Source: JAVJUS01 sp040220455 (lineage in GTDB: Bacteria; Pseudomonadota; Alphaproteobacteria; DSM-16000; Inquilinaceae). Taken from it: a stretch of DNA of 64,000 bases. The position numbers and the translations under genes are program-made. The stretch is taken from positions 52,357-116,356 of the forward strand of contig JAVJUS010000059.1 of NCBI GenBank assembly GCA_040220455.1. Direction: 5' to 3'. The notes below the pieces were generated by a model that saw nothing but the letters and a program-made list of their open reading frames with translations, was not told the origin of the DNA and ran no database searches. Shown here in pieces: positions 60,955 through 64,000 of this stretch. Within the stretch, counting starts at the first letter, position 1. Every line of letters begins with the position of its first letter.

Positions 60955-61575
60955 ATGGCCTCCTTCACGCTGGCCTGCCTCGCCCTGGTGGCGAGTCACG
61001 CGATCCCGTCCACCCCGCCGGTGCGGCGCCGGCTGATCGCGCGATTCGGGCGGCGCACCTTCATGCTCGCCTACTCCCTCCTGTCGCTGGCCGTGCTCGC
61101 CTGGCTGCTCGTCGCCTGGCGGCAGGCCGCGGGCGGGGCCTGGGCGTGGACGCCGCCGGGCTGGACGCGCTGGATCACCGTGCTGGCCATGCCGCTCGCC
61201 CTGTGGGCCGTCGCCGCCGCGCTCATGGCCCGGCCGGCGCCGCGGATCGGGCGCGCGGCGCTCGCCGGCGCCGGCGTGGCGGGCTGGGCCGGGCTTCACC
61301 TGCTCTCGGTCGGCAGCCTGCGCGCCCTCGTGCTGTTCGCCGCGCTGGCCGCCATCGGCGCGATCGCGGCGTCCAAGGCCGTCCTGGCCCCGCCCCCGCC
61401 CGGCATGAACGGAGCGCCCGGCGTCCGCCGCCTCGCCCTGCCCGGCGCCGTGGCGCTGGCCGCCTGGCTCGCGCTGCTCGCCCTTCATCCGCCGGTGATC
61501 GGCATCGACCCGCTGGCCGCAACGGGCCTGTCCGTCGCCGATATCCTTTCCTCGATGACCGGAGGCTGGCCATGA
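60955..61575 (+). CDS. nnrU: NnrU family membrane protein
   Basis: A 206-aa membrane protein with about six hydrophobic segments. The N-terminal motif SHAIPSTPPVRRRLIARFG followed by RTFMLAYSLLSL is the conserved start of NnrU. NnrU proteins are produced with denitrification enzymes and are thought to help in nitric oxide or nitrite metabolism; the exact role is not established. It ends in ATGA overlap with nnrS. Confidence 0.9.
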   Translation: MASFTLACLALVASHAIPSTPPVRRRLIARFGRRTFMLAYSLLSLAVLAWLLVAWRQAAGGAWAWTPPGWTRWITVLAMPLALWAVAAALMARPAPRIGRAALAGAGVAGWAGLHLLSVGSLRALVLFAALAAIGAIAASKAVLAPPPPGMNGAPGVRRLALPGAVALAAWLALLALHPPVIGIDPLAATGLSVADILSSMTGGWP

Positions 61576-62762
61576 CCGCACCCGCCGAGCGCGCCGAGGC
61601 CCGCCGCGCCTATTCCGGGCCGATGCTGCTGGAACGGGGATTCCGCCCGTTCTTCCTGGCGGCCGGCCTGTGGGCGGTGATCGGGCTCGCGCTCTGGCTC
61701 GCCACCCTGACCGGCACGCTGGGGGTGCCGAGCGCCTTCGACGCGGCCACCTGGCATGCCCATGCCTTGATCTTCGGCTTCGTCGGCGCCGCCGTGGCCG
61801 GCTTCCTGCTGACCGCGGTGCCGAACTGGACCGGCCGCCTGCCGGTGCGCGGCGCGGCGCTGGGCGGGCTGGTCGCCCTCTGGTTGGCGGGCCGCCTCGC
61901 CGTCGGCTTCGGCCAGGTCGTCGGGCCCGGCATCGCGGCGGCGGTGGATCTCGCCTTCTGGATCGTGCTCGGGGGCGCGATCGCGCGGGAGGTGATCGCC
62001 GGGAACAACCGCCGCAACCTCCCCGTCGTCGCGGCGATCGGCGTCTTCGCGGCGGCCGACGCGGCCGTTCATGCCGGCACGCTCGGCCTGCCCACCGCCG
62101 GGCCGGTCGGGCTCAGGCTCGGCATCGGCACGGTCGTGGTGCTGATCTCCCTGATCGGCGGGCGAATCGTGCCGAGCTTCACGCGCAACTGGCTGGCCAA
62201 GCGCGGCGGGGGGCCGTTGCCCCGGAGCGTGCCGTGGCTCGACCGCGTCACCGTCGTCGGCACGGCGCTCGCCATGCTCGCCTGGAGCGGCTGGCCCGGC
62301 CATCCCGCGACGGGCGCCGCCCTGCTCGCCCTGGCGGCGCTGCACCTGGCGCGTCTCTCGGGCTGGCGCGGCGAGCGCACCCTGGCCGAGCCGCTGGTCT
62401 GGGTTCTCCATCTGGGCTACGCCTGGGTGCCCGTGGGCCTCGCCCTCGCCGGCCTGGCCGCCCTGGCCCCGGCCGCCGTCCCGCCGGTCGCCGGGCTGCA
62501 CGCCCTGACCGCGGGTGCGATGGCGACGATGGTGCTGGCGGTGGCGACGCGGGCGACGCTGGGTCACAGCGGGCGGCCGCTGACGGCCGGCGGCGCGACG
62601 GTGGCGATCTACGCGCTGGTCACCGTGGCCGCCCTTTCGCGCCTCGGCGCGGCGTTCCTGCCGACGCTGTGGGTGCCGCTGCTGCACGCCTCGGCCACCG
62701 CCTGGATCGCGGCGTTCGGTCTCTTCACGCTGATCTACGGCGCGATCGCCCTGCGTGGCTAG
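61572..62762 (+). CDS. nnrS: NnrS family heme-copper-type membrane protein
   Basis: A 396-aa membrane protein with about 12 hydrophobic segments and conserved His residues. Motifs are GFRPFFLAAGLWAVI, WHAHALIFGFVGAAVAGFLL, GGRIVPSFTRNWL and HALTAGAMATMVLAV. NnrS contains heme and copper and relieves nitrosative stress. It is coupled to nnrU, and its TAG stop (62760-62762) lies within the outer arm of a perfect hairpin. Confidence 0.92.
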   Translation: MTAPAERAEARRAYSGPMLLERGFRPFFLAAGLWAVIGLALWLATLTGTLGVPSAFDAATWHAHALIFGFVGAAVAGFLLTAVPNWTGRLPVRGAALGGLVALWLAGRLAVGFGQVVGPGIAAAVDLAFWIVLGGAIAREVIAGNNRRNLPVVAAIGVFAAADAAVHAGTLGLPTAGPVGLRLGIGTVVVLISLIGGRIVPSFTRNWLAKRGGGPLPRSVPWLDRVTVVGTALAMLAWSGWPGHPATGAALLALAALHLARLSGWRGERTLAEPLVWVLHLGYAWVPVGLALAGLAALAPAAVPPVAGLHALTAGAMATMVLAVATRATLGHSGRPLTAGGATVAIYALVTVAALSRLGAAFLPTLWVPLLHASATAWIAAFGLFTLIYGAIALRG

Positions 62763-62802
62763 AGCATCCTGCGCCCGCACGGGCGCAGAAAAGATGCTCT
62801 AG
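62759..62802. terminator. Long stem-loop after nnrS
   Basis: CTAGAGCATC (62759-62768) and GATGCTCTAG (62793-62802) are perfect outer arms. CTGCGCCCG (62769-62777) and CGGGCGCAG (62780-62788) are the inner arms, giving a 19-bp stem with a 4-nt AAAA bulge. It includes the nnrS stop. It could end transcription or be a dispersed palindrome. Confidence 0.7.
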
Positions 62803-62815
62803 GTTGTTGAAGATA

Positions 62816-62859
62816 GGGCAATTTCCGAACTGACGATTCAGTCAGTTCGGAAATTGCCC
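62816..62859. repeat. Perfect 19-bp inverted repeat
   Basis: Arms at 62816-62834 and 62841-62859 (beginning GGGCAATTTCCGAACTGAC) are perfect complements around a 6-nt loop. The sequence is less GC-rich than its surroundings and lies 14 bp after the first hairpin. It may be a second terminator for the plus-strand transcript or a small mobile palindrome. Confidence 0.7.
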
Positions 62860-62999
62860 CAGGCTGCACGCCCCAACGGCGACGCCCCCTCACTCCGAAT
62901 CGCTCGGGCGCGTATCGGAAGGACGGCTGGAGACAGGCGACGCGGTCGCATATCGTCCGACGCTAATCTATCGTCGCACAGCGCCGGATATCCGCCTGC

Positions 63000-64000
63000 A
63001 TGCAGAAATCCGTGGTGATCGCCGGAGGGGCCGGCTTCATCGGGTCCCACCTGGTCGATCGCGTCCTCGGCCGCAACGATGTCGAACGCGTCGTCGTGGT
63101 CGACAATCTCTGGACCGGGCGGCGCGAGAACCTCGCCCATATTCACGATGACCGGCTCCACGTCGTCGAGGGCGACGTCGAGGACTTCGCCTCGGACATC
63201 GCCTTCGACGAGGCCTATCACCTGGCCTCGCCCGCCTCGCCGCCCTGGTACATGCAGGAGCCGGCGCGGGTGATCCGGGCCAACGTGATGGGCGCCTTCC
63301 GCCTGCGCGCGCTGCTCAAGCCGGGCGGCCGGCTGTGCTACACCTCGACCTCGGAGGTCTACGGCGACCCGCTGGTCTCTCCCCAGCCGGAGAGCTACCG
63401 CGGCTCCGTCGACTGTACCGGACCGCGCTCGTCCTACGACGAGAGCAAGCGCTGCACCGAGGCCTTCCTGTTCGAGAGCGCGCGCACCGAGGGCCTGGAT
63501 GCTCGCGTCGTGCGGCTGTTCAACGTCTATGGTCCCCGGACCCGCCCCGATGACGGCCGCGCCGTCTCCAATTTCATCACCCAGGCGCTGACCGGCCGGC
63601 CCATGACGGTCCACGGCGACGGCGCCCAGAGCCGGAGCTGGGGCTATATCGAGGACATCGTCGAAGGGCTGGCCCGCTTCTTCTGGCGGGACGACACCGA
63701 CTATCGCGGCCCGCTCAACATCGGCAACGACCGTGAGGTGCCGGTGATCGAGGTGGCGGAGTTGGTGCGCCGCCTGGTGCCGGGCAGCCGAATCGCCTTC
63801 GCGCCCCGCCCGCCCCAGGACCCGAGCAACCGCCGCCCGGACCTGACGCTCGCCCGCCGCGTCCTGCCCGGGTGGACCTGTGGCGTGGCCTACGAGGACG
63901 GGGTGCGCCGCACGCTGGACTGGTTCGCCGCCGACCTGGCGCAGGCGCCGGCGCCGCGCGCCCGCCGCGACCGCGCCGCCCGCCCCTCGCCGCGGGTCGC
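63000..64000 (+). CDS. NAD-dependent epimerase/dehydratase, UDP-glucuronate decarboxylase-like (runs to window end)
   Basis: I translated 333 codons from ATG 63000 without a stop before the right edge. The protein starts MQKSVVIAGGAGFIGSHLVD (NAD motif GxxGxxG). It continues with AYHLASPASPPWYMQEP, CYTSTSEVYGDP, the catalytic SSYDESKRCTEA and PRTRPDDGRAVSNFITQAL. The last two match UDP-xylose synthase closely. The C-terminal segment VLPGWTCGVAYEDGVRRTLD is also typical, and the final Ala/Arg-rich tail may be an extension. It makes UDP-xylose from UDP-glucuronate for cell-surface sugars. There is no strong ribosome site before this ATG. It is separated from nnrS by two hairpins and is an independent unit. 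Confidence 0.88.
   Translation, partial: MQKSVVIAGGAGFIGSHLVDRVLGRNDVERVVVVDNLWTGRRENLAHIHDDRLHVVEGDVEDFASDIAFDEAYHLASPASPPWYMQEPARVIRANVMGAFRLRALLKPGGRLCYTSTSEVYGDPLVSPQPESYRGSVDCTGPRSSYDESKRCTEAFLFESARTEGLDARVVRLFNVYGPRTRPDDGRAVSNFITQALTGRPMTVHGDGAQSRSWGYIEDIVEGLARFFWRDDTDYRGPLNIGNDREVPVIEVAELVRRLVPGSRIAFAPRPPQDPSNRRPDLTLARRVLPGWTCGVAYEDGVRRTLDWFAADLAQAPAPRARRDRAARPSPRV

Overview
The window is about 70% GC by eye. It looks chromosomal and comes from a free-living, metabolically versatile Gram-negative bacterium, most likely an alphaproteobacterium of a Rhodospirillales-like group. The evidence is many Tat and Sec exported proteins, three complete or partial binding-protein ABC importers, a narKKGHJI respiratory nitrate reductase locus with NnrU/NnrS and a DNR/NNR-type regulator, SorAB sulfite oxidation, and frequent ATGA/TGATG overlaps between cotranscribed genes. 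The taxonomic placement is inference. I saw no tRNA, rRNA, CRISPR array, transposase or phage gene.

Layout. (1) 1-6658: a sugar ABC importer (partial permease and binding protein), an enolase-superfamily dehydratase and a PhyH-type dioxygenase on the minus strand. Divergent from these are a mutarotase-lactonase fusion and a Gfo/Idh/MocA dehydrogenase. Together they suggest oxidative catabolism of a 6-deoxy-sugar such as L-fucose or L-rhamnose. (2) 6690-9118: a coupled pair, a CDP-alcohol phosphatidyltransferase and an LTA-synthase-like membrane sulfatase. (3) 9223-13954: a MarR regulator facing an operon of a homogentisate-dioxygenase-like enzyme, an odd MBL-fold protein, a FAD monooxygenase and a DUF2783 protein, with a well-defined promoter and operators between them. 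(4) 13969-16791: a LRR-Roc-COR-TIR (Roco) protein gene flanked by 16-bp direct repeats and next to a REP-like palindrome. Its LRR part is much more AT-rich than everything around it. (5) 17132-21981: a NitT/TauT-type ABC importer with an acetamidase/formamidase and an SDR. (6) 22264-26084: a Gfo/Idh/MocA enzyme and the two subunits of an N,N-dimethylformamidase-type amidase, divergent from (5). The two groups together suggest uptake and hydrolysis of an N-substituted amide. (7) 26100-29274: a coupled deacetylase-like amidohydrolase, an unassigned 404-aa protein and an SDR. (8) 29486-34896: pyruvate:ferredoxin (flavodoxin) oxidoreductase, a dihydroorotate-dehydrogenase-like protein and a DUF72 protein. 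(9) 34893-36481: a gene-poor stretch with REP-like palindromes, an RTX-protein C-terminal remnant and one unknown gene. (10) 36478-45251: one long operon made of a binding protein, a permease, an ATPase, a second permease, an amidohydrolase and the three subunits of a molybdenum hydroxylase, probably for an N-heterocycle. (11) 45644-47346: sorAB. (12) 47378-62762: an epimerase-like TIM barrel, small nar-linked genes, narIJHG and two narK genes on the minus strand, then a Crp/Fnr regulator, a CMD-family protein, nnrU and nnrS on the plus strand. (13) 63000-64000: the start of a UDP-glucuronate-decarboxylase-like gene, cut by the window edge.

The most unusual features are the Roco-TIR gene with its flanking repeats and compositional break, palindromic repeats whose terminal TAG serves as the stop codon of neighbouring genes (four cases), the dimethylformamidase-type locus, the MBL protein with an altered metal motif inside a MarR-controlled aromatic operon, and the fusion of a sugar mutarotase to a lactonase.
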